Positions 23,901 to 35,015 of a stretch of DNA of 56,299 bases are shown one piece after another. Position numbers and translations under genes: made by a program. The DNA is taken from contig MDYQ01000177.1 of NCBI GenBank assembly GCA_003024175.1, positions 1-56,299 of the forward strand. The letters run 5' to 3'. Source of the stretch: Planoprotostelium fungivorum. Its lineage: Eukaryota; Evosea; Variosea; Cavosteliida; Cavosteliaceae. Under the pieces are notes generated by a model. The model was not told the DNA's origin. It saw only the letters and a program-made list of their open reading frames with translations, and ran no database searches. Positions within the stretch are counted from its first letter, which is position 1. Every line of letters starts with the position of its first letter.

Positions 23901-24908
23901 CCATTTCAAGTTGAACGACGACGGAGAGGTGAGAGAGGCTCGTTGTAGACGGCGAAAATTGACGGAAATGTCAGGTGAGAATCGTGGAGGAGAAGAATTC
24001 CCTGTGCAATTTGGCCATAGAAGGAAAGACGGAAAAACGCGCGAAACTTCTCAAGTTTGGTCTGACCGCGGCCGTGCTACTCGCCTTCGTCTTGGTGAAA
24101 TTTCACGTAGAACGTCTCGTTGTAGTCTGACAGGTCCAGGTCATCGTCGGTGTCGTGGTGACTTCGTTCAGCTTCAAGTTCAAGGGAGCGTTCGAGCTGC
24201 TCCTCATCTTTTTAGACGAGCCGACCGAGAGAAGTTTCTCTCTCATCACTTTGGGAGGCGCCCTCGCATCCGCCGCGTTAGAGCCGAATTCGATTGGGAC
24301 CCGTTTCATTCAGGTGAAACACCGTGCGACACGGTGACACACGATTGACGTGAGTCAGGTCACGTTCTTTGTCTTCGGGCTCATCATGCCACTGTCTTAC
24401 ATGATTTCCATCTTGGTCTTGTGGTTGGTGCCGCTCAAACAGAGAGTTCAGCACAAGATCATGGTTGCTACCGAGATCTTCAACGCTTGGTCGGCCTTGG
24501 AGGTGAAGTCAGTCCGAGTTCGAGTCACGTGACCTCCACCAGGTCTTCGTGGTGTCAATCATCGCCGCGTTGTTCCAATTGCAGCAGTTTGCCCAGTTCA
24601 TGATCGGCGACATGTGCGATCAGATCAACCCTCTCTTGGAGAAATACGTCGGAAAAGAGGTGATGAGATCATCTCGCATGATGTCGATCGTGGAGGAGGA
24701 TGAGATGGCTGACTTCTTTCAGGCGATGCGTGGCGACACAAAGTGTTTCGATGTCGTGGCCACTTTAGAATCGGGCTGCTGGATCTTGTTTGTGTCCTGT
24801 GCCATCTACCTCATCATGGGATCTGTTCTGATGAGGTTCTGCAACAGGATCTTAGAGAAGGAGGATCGAAGTGATTCTGGTGTCAGCACCGATTCAGTCA
24901 TCAATTGA
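20973..24908 (+). CDS. TULIP/BPI-like ectodomain fused to PqiA/LetA membrane modules
   Basis: A signal peptide (RAALLTLLVFASSFLAVSS) leads a BPI-like lipid-binding ectodomain: LTVDITNTTCHRLSL, ASANGLGITCRGNWSV, many N-glycan sites and paired Cys. After the span GISIGAILGIFLAICVIAAI come two paraquat-inducible-protein-A/LetA modules. The first has MWKAGVYPLSILIAVFSGLW, then MGKWSLIDAYVLIIMMVAF; the second has SALEVFVVSIIAALFQLQQF. Bacterial LetA/PqiA work with MCE proteins to move lipids; here the TULIP domain could play the shuttle part (inference). More than a dozen introns, several with the shared motifs (22600-22667, 23636-23676, 23929-23974). AATAAA begins at the base after the stop. Confidence 0.82.
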
Positions 24909-24914
24909 AATAAA

Positions 24915-25732
24915 CTCTGAAGCCTTATTTCAATCTCGGTTTGTCGCTAAGATATCACTCCCTGACTCTTTCACCTCAACACAGAGATGAGGGAAAAAGT
25001 TGACCCCTGGGATCTACACTTTCTGCCATGGACGCCCACAGACTAATAAAGAGTTGAGTCTTACGCTCTCCTCCTTCGTAGGGTCTGACTGGACGAACGA
25101 AAAGAACTTTGAAAAGAGAGTTAACGTTGTTCAATTCAGGTGTGAGACAAATTCATCCAGCTGAGCCTGAGTGACGGACCAATCCGAAGTGATGTTGATA
25201 CTCTTTGTCTTGTCAACTCGAGATTGGACAGATCGCATTCACCTGAGAAGACACCACCAAGGTGAAGAGAAGTAGGATGAGAGACACAGCAGCACGTCAA
25301 CAGTGTGGATCACTTCGTTTGGGCTCTATTTCCAAAGGAAGTAGCTGTCCAATTCTATCAGAGCATGGTGGATGGAAGACGCGCCTGATTATTCTCACTT
25401 GATGAGAGAGGAGAGGTGGACTGAGCTATTTGACATGTCCTCTTGGCCTTCTGGAGATTGGACCCGATATCTCCAATGAGAGCATTCTGACACCAGCGAT
25501 GAAGAACACAGCAAGCAATTTCACCTTCTCTTCGATGTCTATCTACAATCAGACGACCGCGAAAGTCCTACCGCGTAACTTCCTCGGTCGAAAAGCTTTG
25601 TTTTTTTTTATGGATTTGGGGAAAGATATCTGCGGACTTGTCGTATGTCACGGACCTCCTCACCTGCGCGGGCTTTCCTCGGTATCTTCGGTATTCAACC
25701 CCACAGGATCACAATACCATCTACCTCATCCA
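24915..25732. other. gene-poor spacer with weak small-ORF signals
   Basis: No gene of known family is visible. The minus strand has a possible small secreted peptide (see 25131-25296). Plus-strand frames up to 25735 look like chance frames in the region upstream of the MDR gene. The sequence is free of obvious repeats. Confidence 0.5.
25131..25296 (-). CDS. possible small secreted peptide
   Basis: In transcript direction a hydrophobic signal-like run (AAVSLILLLFTLVVSSQ) is followed by a 34-base GT-AG intron. The second exon encodes SINITSDWSVTQAQLDEFVS and stop at 25131. No in-frame ATG is seen directly upstream, so the 5' end is unresolved. No family is recognised and it may be chance. Confidence 0.22.
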
Positions 25733-26926
25733 TGAAAGCCGCTCGACTGATCGAACTCGGAAAGCCTCTACAGGTGCTGCAGGTGGAAGAACCTAAGCTG
25801 ACCCATCCTGGCTCGGTCAAATTAAGAGTCAAGGCCGCTTACATGGCACGATTCGCTGGTCAGGCTCTCTCTGGTCAATTCGGTGCATTGAGTGAGCACT
25901 CCGTCCAATCGATGAAAATTGACGTGAAACAGAGTACCACTTTCCAGAGCTACCTGTCACCCCCGGCCCCGTCAGCATCGGCATCATCGAAGGTGATCGT
26001 GACGTCGATTGCAGCACAACTCACATTCGATAGACTTCTCTGACGACGTTCTCGATCTCAACCGTGGTGATACCGTCGTGGTCGGTAACTGTGTTTCCAC
26101 CGGAAATCTGAAGGACGATCGCATCCTCATCGGCTGGACCAAAGTAGGCCAGCTGGCCGGACGCACGCAAGATATCTACAAGGACGGTGCATGTGCCGAG
26201 AAGATGATCGTCCCCGCCACCGGCATCCATCTCATCCCGAAGGTCCTCACCGAGTTATACTCTTACCACGAGCTGGCTGCTCTGAGTTACATGAGCATCA
26301 GCTATGGAGCGATCCTCCGTGGAGACTTGAGGGCGGGTCAAGTCGTCATCGTGAACGGATCGACGGGTGCCATCGGTGCCGGTGTCGTCATGCTGTGTCT
26401 GGCCATGGGCGCATCGAAGGTCATCGCAGTGGGAAGAGATCGTGAGACGTTAGACAAGCTGAGAGAACTCGACGCGAGAAGAGTTGTTACCGTAGCCCTC
26501 GACGCACCGATCGCGATGAAGAAGCAAGAGATACAACGCGTGGCGGCGGAAGTTGATTTCCCCGATCATCAAGGAGCGAATCTACTGGTAGATTGCGTGG
26601 GAGGAGCAGATGTGACGCCGGAGTCCACCATGGCCTGCTTGGAATCACTGAAGAGGAAGGGAGTTGCTGTCCTAGTGGGTGGCTTCGCAGTACCTCTCCC
26701 GCTCAGCTACCACTATGTGGTTCACAAGGCATTAGACATCCGTGGCAGTTTCATGTTGGAAGACACCAGATCGTACGGAGACTTGATGAGGATGGTGATG
26801 GGAGGTCAGATCGACCTCAAGAAGTTCAACATCCTTCCTTTCTCTCTGGATCGGATGAATGAGGCAGTGGGGGTGGCTGCAAAGATCAAGGGCTTGGACT
26901 ATGTCGTCGTGGATCCCTCTGTTTAA
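25733..26926 (+). CDS. MDR-superfamily NAD(P)-dependent oxidoreductase
   Basis: This is a medium-chain (zinc-type) alcohol dehydrogenase/quinone-reductase-fold protein, probably cytosolic. The ATG at 25733 gives MKAARLIELGKPLQVLQVEE. Two short introns restore YHFPELPVTPGPVSIGIIEG and then DFSDDVLDLNRGDTVVVGN, followed by a long last exon. The nucleotide-binding loop is GSTGAIGAG in a beta-alpha-beta unit ending GASKVIAVGRD. I do not see the usual Cys/His/Glu set for a catalytic zinc in the N-terminal half, so it may be a zinc-independent reductase. The substrate is unknown. Confidence 0.9.
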
Positions 26927-27442
26927 TCGCGACTGCAATACAAACATTCGTATACCTCTTTGTGTATCTCCTCTCCCTCTCTACTCTCAGTTCGTACTAA
27001 TAGTTGGACTCATTCTAGATCAGAGCTTCTCAATGATTCCTCCTCTATTGTTGCAACGGTGATCGTCCAAGCGTCCAATTATCGTCTCTTTTACACGATA
27101 GAATGAAGGAAACAAAGAACATCAACACAGCTCACCATCTGATTGTCTCATGTCGTTTTCTTTTTACGTGGGCGGGAAATTCAACTGTTTGAAATGTTCC
27201 GAATTTTTTAGAGGTGAGATCCATGCTGGGCAGGGATGAGTGAGAAGAAGACCAAAGTGAGTGACTCGTCCATATTGAATTCGTCGTCTGAAACGGTTAA
27301 TAGTCTACTGTGTTCTGTAGATACTATGTTAAGCAAGATGAAGAGCAAACGAAGAAAGGAGAGAAGCTCCCTGATTTTCTTCGGCTCTATCACCGTAAAC
27401 ATATGCAAAATTTGAACAATGGTGGGAATCAAATTGATGTGA
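26927..27442. other. intergenic, nothing recognised
   Basis: Between the MDR gene stop and the next start I find only short overlapping frames on both strands, such as a hydrophobic minus frame at 27208-27477, and no splice structure, RNA gene or repeat. It presumably holds the MDR 3' UTR and the promoter of the next gene. Confidence 0.45.
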
Positions 27443-29206
27443 ATGATGTTGATCGTAGAGCAAGGCAGGACAAACACTTCATCGAAGAAAGATTTTCGTC
27501 TCTTTCAATTCTCCGATCGACGACAAGATGGTTTCACGGCAGCTGAGAGGCGAGAATGGCACGGCAATCGAAAGAAGCTGGTCGAACACCAGTATCGAAA
27601 ATATCGTCACACGCTCAGTTACATCAAGTGAGACGTCCGATGCGTTCGACTCGTGATACATGATACAGCGTGATGATGATTACGAATGGTGGACTGGGTG
27701 ATTATTGGTACAAAACGGGAAGTCGTAGAACGAGATCGAACGCTCAGGACGATTCAGAGAGACCATCTAAAAAGAGGAGAATAGAAGATGAAGATGTCAT
27801 TCAGGCACCTCAACCTCCTCGAAGTGATGGAAAGCACATCGGTCAGTCTAAACTCGTCGATCTCATGGATCTCATGCGTTTTTCAGGACAAGTATTACAA
27901 CGTCTCACAAAGAACACGACCATCACTGATGATACAGCGATCATGCGAGTCGAGGAGGCCGTAGAGGACAGCGATATTGGAGAAGATGCAATGGACGAAG
28001 AGAGGAGAGCTCCAACTGAGCCGATGGACGATGTCATCCCTCCACTATGTAATGTAGAGATGGATGGCCCATCATCAGACACACACGAGATTCCAACGGT
28101 CACCAAGACCGTTATCAAAGAGGAAGATCGAGATTTCGTCATCCCATCTGCAGGTGATTTGCATCATTCCCATCCTCTCCCAACTCTTTCAGTCCACGAA
28201 TCGACACCTTCGTCAGAGGCCGAAGAGTCTCAACACACGCCAACCGGAGAGCAGGATCTTCCATCCTACGATCCATCTCATTCCGATCTCGATGCAAACT
28301 CAAAGAGAATCTCTGGGTTGGGCGCTGGTTTAGACGGAGACTACTGGCAGATTAAAGCGGGTGCAGGCCGCACTCGTCGCCACATCATCCCCGTGGAGAT
28401 CTTCAGAGCCTTCGAGATGATGTCACAGAATTCAGAAGATGAAGTGATGAGAGAACGCCGATGACTCGTCTGAAGACAACAGGAGGACTTTAGGGAAGAG
28501 ATGGAGGATGGAGAAGATGTCACATCGGAAGATGAGGAAGATGGGGAGAGAGAAGATCCTTCGCAGAGTCCTCTCAGGACGATTCGTCTGCGTGAAATAG
28601 ACGATGACGATCGATCCAGAGATCCGGGGAGAGCTGCCGTCAGGTGATGCAGATGGCGATTCGGATCATCATGATGCAGATGATTAGAAAATCACATCTG
28701 ATGACAAAACAGACGACCGAGACTCGATGAGGCCATGGAGGTCGGTGGAAGACGTCCCAAAAGCCGTTCCCGCCGTCCCAATCCGAGCCGAACGCCCAGA
28801 CGTACCATAGAGCAGATCACACAGAGTCTCAGAGAGTCCAGGGTCACTCGTCCTCCGTCTAGACAAACCATCTTGGTGCATGATGTAGACGTCGATGATG
28901 AGATCATCCGGTTAGATGATCGAGATGAGATGGAAGACAGAGAGCGCAGGAGAAAGAAGAAGGCGAGGCCTCAGAGGATCAGTATGATACCTCTTGGAAA
29001 GGTGAGTGAAATTTCAGTGATACATCGTGAGTGCAGACGGTGACGGTTGTAGACCGACGACAATGGATTTCAATTGGATTATTCTTCGTTGTACCAGAGG
29101 GGTGATGGCTCGTTGTAGATGGACATCTCACTGAATCGTCTCAGAATTGGAACCATCTAGAGTTTCTGTTTTTCCGCATGTCATCTCCCTCTCTAAACCA
29201 AAGTGA
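27443..29206 (+). CDS. acidic/basic nuclear-type protein
   Basis: The family is not recognised. It starts around 27443 (MMLIVEQGRTNTSSKK); an alternative ATG at 27556 is in another frame. After an intron the main exon runs to about 28442 with a basic nuclear-localisation-like run (ERPSKKRRIEDED). A motif occurs twice, GLGDYWYKTGSRRTR and later GDYWQIKAGAGRTRR. Downstream exons are acidic, then Arg/Ser/Pro-rich (RRPKSRSRRPNPSRTPRR), then KTDDNGFQLDYSSLYQR, ending ...ISLSKPK at 29206. The introns at 28999-29049 and 29103-29147 contain CGTTGTAG-type blocks. It looks like a chromatin or transcription-linked protein, by composition only. Confidence 0.6.
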
Positions 29207-29372
29207 GTTTTATCTCATTTAAAGAAATTTGTAGATGCTAAAGATGTATAGATACGACATACGGCCTTCTTTTCTCAATAAGCAGAGGACACATCATTCA
29301 CCACTAGATTCTATTGATACATGTCATCTACTGGTAAGACACACATCATCGACGATCAGATGATGATGAGTG

Positions 29373-32300
29373 ATGCAGGACGATTGGTTGAAAGCATTCG
29401 AAAGAGTTAAAGGTGAAGAATCCGCACCATCTACAACTCAGTTCAATGCCCTGTTGGAGGAATCATTCGACATCCTCGACGAGGTGATTTCCCGCCTCTT
29501 TCGACATTCAAAATTCAAACGACGCAGATCGACCACTGCATTCAGGAGGGACTCGTGAACGTCGACTTCATGTCACGTGTCAGAAATGTCATTATGACAG
29601 CTGATCCACTTGTATCTTACCTGAGTCCATCACGTGACATCCTATCACTCACCTTCCACTTGTCATTCTTACTCTACTCCATCGGCTGGATCTACAACGC
29701 GACGGTCCGATTCGACAGTCGAAACGGAACGGAAGAAGGTGAGAACGGTGAGATATCGTAGGTGACATCATGACAGATCCTCTGTTGCAATCGCAGAGAG
29801 AAAATGACATGAGTTTTCGATTGACAGATGTGGCACCACAGATCATGAAAGACATCATCTACCTCTTTGCAGAGTGAACATCTCATTTTGTGGCTCGTTG
29901 TAATTTGACATTCTCACAGTTTTCCCGCCTGCATGATACCCAATCAGATGTCCATGGAGACGTATCGCTGTTGTATGTTGCTATGGAGAAGACTCGAACA
30001 TTACCTCTCCTCTTCTAACTTCAACTTCTGGTCCATCTACAACGAGCAGATGTCTTCCTTCCGAGGTCTACCCGGCTCGAAGCAAGACCACAACAAGTTG
30101 AAGAACGAAGGTGAGAAATGGGTGCGTGAAGATCAGCCCTCAATTCGGTACAGAGGCGGAAGAATTCGATTGGCAAGTGTTGTTTCACGTGCTGCCGATC
30201 TTCTATTTCGACATCGAGGGCCGCGCCACTGATTCCCCGGTTTTCCCGCCAAATTGGTCGCTGGCGGACAAGTGAGTACAACTCGTCTGCACGTCTCAAA
30301 TGTCGACATACGTACAGGTATTTACGCCGCACTGTCTTGTTCTGTGACAGCAACGTAATGGAAGAGAAATTAGAGAGATTGGAGCCCCTCTTCCAAATCA
30401 AACCTTCCCACACCCTCCAATTGTGAAGAATCGAAATTTCGTCCAGTTTTCCATGAGTTCTCTCATGACACTGTACAGTACGGATGGTAAGACTTTGGCT
30501 TTGGAGAATTACAGTCGAGAGATGATGAAGAGATACTGTATCCTCTCTTCTATATGGTCTGCTTACACGGAAAACTCAACGAATTCTCCACTGCATCTCA
30601 CCATATCCATCATGCACCACTTCTTCCGCGGAAAATTGTATTTATCAAAGATCTTCCGGGGATACAGGTGATCCATCTACAACGATGTAGACGCTCAGAT
30701 TCCCAGGAACGCCAGCGATACGATCTTACAGTTTCCCGCCCTTTTTCGTCCCTGGAGGGGATTGAGCGTCCCCGTTGTAGAAGAAGCGGATGACTGTTTT
30801 CAATTCTTTTTGAAGGCTTTCATGTACCAATTGTGTTGCCTACCCACACCTCAGAGGTCCCAATTTTGGATCGCATATCGCAAGCGTTGTCCACCTGTGA
30901 GAGTGACAGAGGTGAGAGTCGTTATGGAATGAAGCTGACTCGTTGTAGACGTCCGTGGGAGCTGGGAAGACGATGGAGCAGCTGGTGGGAAGCGTTCCCA
31001 ACCTGAGGAATCATCTGTCGGTCGTCCTCTTATTTGGTGCTTGTGGTGTGGCATCGAAGACTTTCACGAATGCCTTGCTGGGTGATTCATCCTCTATCTC
31101 CAACCTTTTATTTCACATTGATTTGATATCTATTCACTTCCACTTCTAACGATGGCGTCAGATTATGCCATCAAACCCGTCTTATCTGAAACGTCCGGGC
31201 TCGTTGTAGACGCCCTCCTCCAATTCTCCATCCTCTGGCGGGAATCGAACACTCAGTTCATCTTTGAAAAGATCGAGTACTACTTATCCACTTTCGTCAA
31301 GGAGTTTTCGTCGAATTACACCGAGTACATCCGTTCCAAGAACGATCTACAGAGATTGAGAGAAGGAGAGTCGGTGGTGTGTCAGAACGTCAACGTAGAG
31401 CAGAGGAGATTGATCAGAGAGGTGGGGGAGATTTCACGGAAATTTCTGAGAAACTTCGCAGAAAGATCTGGTCGCTATCGTGATGAGAACGGTGGAGAAG
31501 CACGAAGTTCAAGTCTACCGCCTGCAATCGGTGGGTCTAACTATATGCGAAAATTGACGCGTTGTAGATCATCGAGTGTATTCTACTGAGGCTGGAGAGA
31601 TACCTCCGAAGTGATGACGTGGCGGCGGGAACGTTCGCTCTCATCAACAATTCGTTCGCTGAAATGATCGATACGAAAGCCAATTTCCCGCGCTCCTTGG
31701 TACAGAAGGTACAGCCGTGAAATTTCATCGGATTCTCACTGAAATTTCAGATTACGGATCTCATCATACGTATCATCAAGTGTACACCTGTACCTGAGAT
31801 TACGCAGCTGGGAGACAGTGAGCTCGAAATTTCAACGAATTACATGGCCCTGGCCGACGCACTGTCGACACACGTCGACAATCACCTCTCCGTCTTGATT
31901 CGATTCAACGACTTGTCTCAGCTGCTGTTGAACTCTGTGGTAGAGTGCCTCTCTTACGTCACCGTGATCTGCTGTCGATGTCTTAAAAAGGTGACCGTGT
32001 TATGTGGATGCGTTGTAGATTGACTCTGTTCAGAAGTGGGAAGAGTTGGACAGGTACGGGGCGGTCTGGCTGGTGAAGGAGGGACCGCAACATCGCATAC
32101 CGTTCTTGTTTCTGCGATACATCATTCGAATTTACCCGGACATCATCCAGGTGTGAACATTTCCATCTCGTCTGTCATCATCATGGATGTCATCATCATG
32201 GATGTCATCATCATGGATGTCATCATCATGGATGTCATCATCATGGATGTCATCATCATGGATGTCATCATCATGCATGTCATCATCAGCACTCACTCAC

Positions 32301-34285
32301 AACTTGATCACTTCACGACACCATCATCACATCATTCATCGAGATCACATCATGTGACACACTGATGATCATCAGGAGAGAATTCCACAGACACTGTCCC
32401 TGTGGTTCCTGAGTTTGTTAGACTGGGAGTATAAATCCCACCACCTCACTTTAGATATCACCAAAGTACCATGCATCTACAACACCGGACTTTTCGATCG
32501 AATTTCACCCGATCTCTCTGCCCAGAAGACGGGCATACGTAAGTCTCAAATTCACGCGTGTTTCCGACGAAATTTCAGTGTTTCTCCTCTCTTTGAGAAA
32601 GAACGGCAGTGAAGAGACGATCTCTCATTTTCTCGACTGCACATCGAGTCTGTCGACGTTTATTCTCTCCTGCCTGCGTCAGAACGACAAGGTGAAGGTG
32701 TTATCCCTCTTACGTCTCATTAATGTCGACACAGGTGGAATACAGGAGGAAGGTAGACACCATCCTAGCTCAGCTCTGTCGTATTTTTCCCGCGCAATTG
32801 ATCAAGACACGACATCACAATACGATCACACAGACACAGAATTCAATGTACCAACACATGGTAGAAGAGCTATTCATCAATCCCATAGAGCGTGCCAGCA
32901 GGTGAGTCCACCGTCTACAACGCTCCCGATGTAAGTGACGTGTGATGACGTCATCACAGTCGTAACCGTGGAGAATCTCTGGCGTATCTCTCGCAGGTCG
33001 GACAATTGTCCGAGATCTTCCATTCATTCAGTCGAGCTTGGGGTGAACCTACCGTAGTCAAGATGGCACAGAGGCTGATCGTAGCCTCCATCCACAGCGT
33101 ACAGCTTCACGACAGAGCGAAGGCCGAATTCAGCTTGGACAATCTCGCAGGCGCATTATTCAGGTAGACTTGCGACTGGCATCTGCGAGATATCTCATTC
33201 TCTGTCAGGAAGGAAGTCGACCTGCCTCTACAATCGATGAGAAGACAGCTCATTACCTTTTGCTTCAACAAATTTCCTCTACCAGAGACGACGAGCCTCT
33301 ACAAATGCAGCTGTCTCAGCCTCCTGACCAAATTAGTCGCCCGCGGAGGATCTAATTCGAGAGCCGAGTACGGTATGACGTCACACAGAATCTTTGAAGA
33401 ATATCTGGGAAGGGTGAGTGGTCCATCTACAACGGATACTGGATAGATATTCGATGTCTGAAATGTTTAGGATAAGGTGATGGTGAGACCTCACATCTAT
33501 CGTTATTTTGCATCGGTGATGAAGAATATACCGGTGAAAGATTCGGGTGAGCGAGATCTTCATCGTTCACATCAACTGTGGTCATATTGATGTCACCTCA
33601 TCATCCGATCATCATCATCGATCATCTCTGTATGAAGACGATGGATGACCGATGAGACAGTCATGAGAGAGCAGATGGACGTCTTATCTTCCCTCTTAAC
33701 CGCAGATTGCATCTTAGAATTGATATCACCCCTCTACTTACCCCCCGGAGCTACCATGACACCGTATGCCATTCTAAACACACGACATCACCTGACCCGC
33801 AACAGAGAGTGCCACACGTTGGAGAGACAGCTGATGGACGTCGTCCAATTAGAACACACGAAGCTCATGAGTCTGTCGCCTCACAAGCCGACCGTTCAGA
33901 CGAAGCCCACATTCAGATCCACAGTAAACAACCAGGTGAAATGAGAGACTTGACATATCGCTGAAATTTCACCAGTACAAACCAGATCCAATGTCTGCGG
34001 CCTCGGAGGTATTTGGATGACGAGAGCGTTGTAGATTGAATATGGACAGTTTCTGATGGTGGTCGTGTACAGTGAGTGGAGAGACAGGCTGGAAGGGTGG
34101 ATGAAATTGTTGCAAGAGGCGGTGGTGACCAACACGTTCAAGAGCACACGAGCGAAGGAGGTCCAAGTGAGATCACCATGATGCAAATGACAGAGGAGCT
34201 GATGATGATAGGAATTGTGGAGAAAGTTGACCTCCATTCTGATGCAATAAAGTCAGTGGATGGAGTCGAGACGGCTGTTGCATGA
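29373..34285 (+). CDS. large all-helical protein, possibly MMS22L-like
   Basis: Roughly 25 exons in one direction encode well over 1,000 mostly helical residues without membrane spans: QDDWLKAFERVKGEE at the start, FDWQVLFHVLPIFYFDIEG, MMKRYCILSSIWSAYTENS, FVKEFSSNYTEYIRSKNDLQ, and YSEWRDRLEGWMKLLQ near the end. MMS22L, a replication-fork repair scaffold partnered with TONSL, has a similar size and a similar W-rich segment; the match is by eye and weak. Introns are 26-75 bases except one inflated by a 15-bp tandem repeat. Several introns end CGTTGTAG and several exon/intron borders carry TTTCCCGCC. Exact start and some junctions are uncertain. Confidence 0.7.
30668..30698 (+). repeat. 31-base hairpin intron
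   Basis: This intron begins GTGATC and ends CTCAG. Almost all of its interior is the arm CATCTACA, a 4-base loop and TGTAGACG, so it can fold on itself. It is a compact example of the CATCTACAACG/CGTTGTAGATG family and lies near the lower size limit for introns in this window. Confidence 0.7.
32176..32288 (+). repeat. 15-bp tandem repeat in an intron
   Basis: Seven head-to-tail copies of CATCATCATGGATGT (32176-32280; the seventh has one change) plus a partial copy lie inside an intron of the large helical-protein gene, between ...IIRIYPDIIQ and the next exon near 32375. Read as protein it would give (IIMDV)n, but flanking splice sites and stops in the exon frame show it is not translated. 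Confidence 0.95.
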
Positions 34286-34368
34286 TGCATCATAGATCGT
34301 GTTCTCTTTCAGACCTCGTGCTTTTATTTACAAAGGGTGGACGCAATCGATTTTGACGGTCATCACAG

Positions 34369-34931
34369 TCACATGCTCACTCCATGATTCTCTGCACCTG
34401 TGTTCTGTATCGTTCAGTATCTCAAATGCAGAAGGTAGTTGTTCAACTCACATGGAATCACAGATGGTGTTCATCTGTCGTGCAATGTTAGACAACGGAC
34501 ATGATGGTCACACTCACCGACTCAGACAGATTGTCCATGAGAACCATCTGCTCTTGAAAGAGGTCATGTTCGTCCGGGCCCGTATCAGCCTCTTCACTCA
34601 GGTACTTTCTAACGGGTATGAGAATGAGTCGATATGAAAGGGTTTGATGAAAGAGATGATATGAGACTGATGGTGAGATCATGTGCAGAAGCTCACACGG
34701 TCGAAGCAGCAATCCCCATCTGTCGCTCTGCCACGAGAGCTTGCAACTCTCTAATCCGTTGCAATTCGTTCATCACACTCTTCTGATTTACACCTGTTCT
34801 TGGTCAGGTGGAGTATTGTCAACATGATACATACCGAATGCTTGCATCTCTCCTTTCTCAAACATCTCTCGAATTCTCTGCAATTCATCTTCTACGAATC
34901 CATTGGGATCGTTTGGTGTACCTGTTGCCAT
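34369..34931 (-). CDS. small coiled-coil protein
   Basis: This gene has five exons in phase from ATG at 34931: MATGTPNDPNGFVEDELQRI, MNELQRIRELQALVAERQ, then KYLSEEADTGPDEHDLFQEQ with MVLMDNLSES, then MNTICDSM, and a last exon ending at 34369. Helical heptad patterns suggest a coiled coil of about 130 residues. An AATAAA-type signal follows about 40 bases past the stop. No family is recognised. It is convergent with the large helical-protein gene, whose stop is 83 bases away. Confidence 0.6.
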
Positions 34932-35015
34932 TGTCTTTGCGACCGAATGATGTGATATGCGATTTTTTACCCGACATCATCACATCACATCACACATCAC
35001 CATCGACACGCACAG

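Noticed and set aside
32176-32288. CRISPR array
   Set aside because: The units are directly adjacent with no spacers, and the locus is eukaryotic.
32036-32365. Protein with IIMDV repeats
   Set aside because: It is translation of an intronic 15-bp tandem repeat; the conserved exon frame on either side excludes it.
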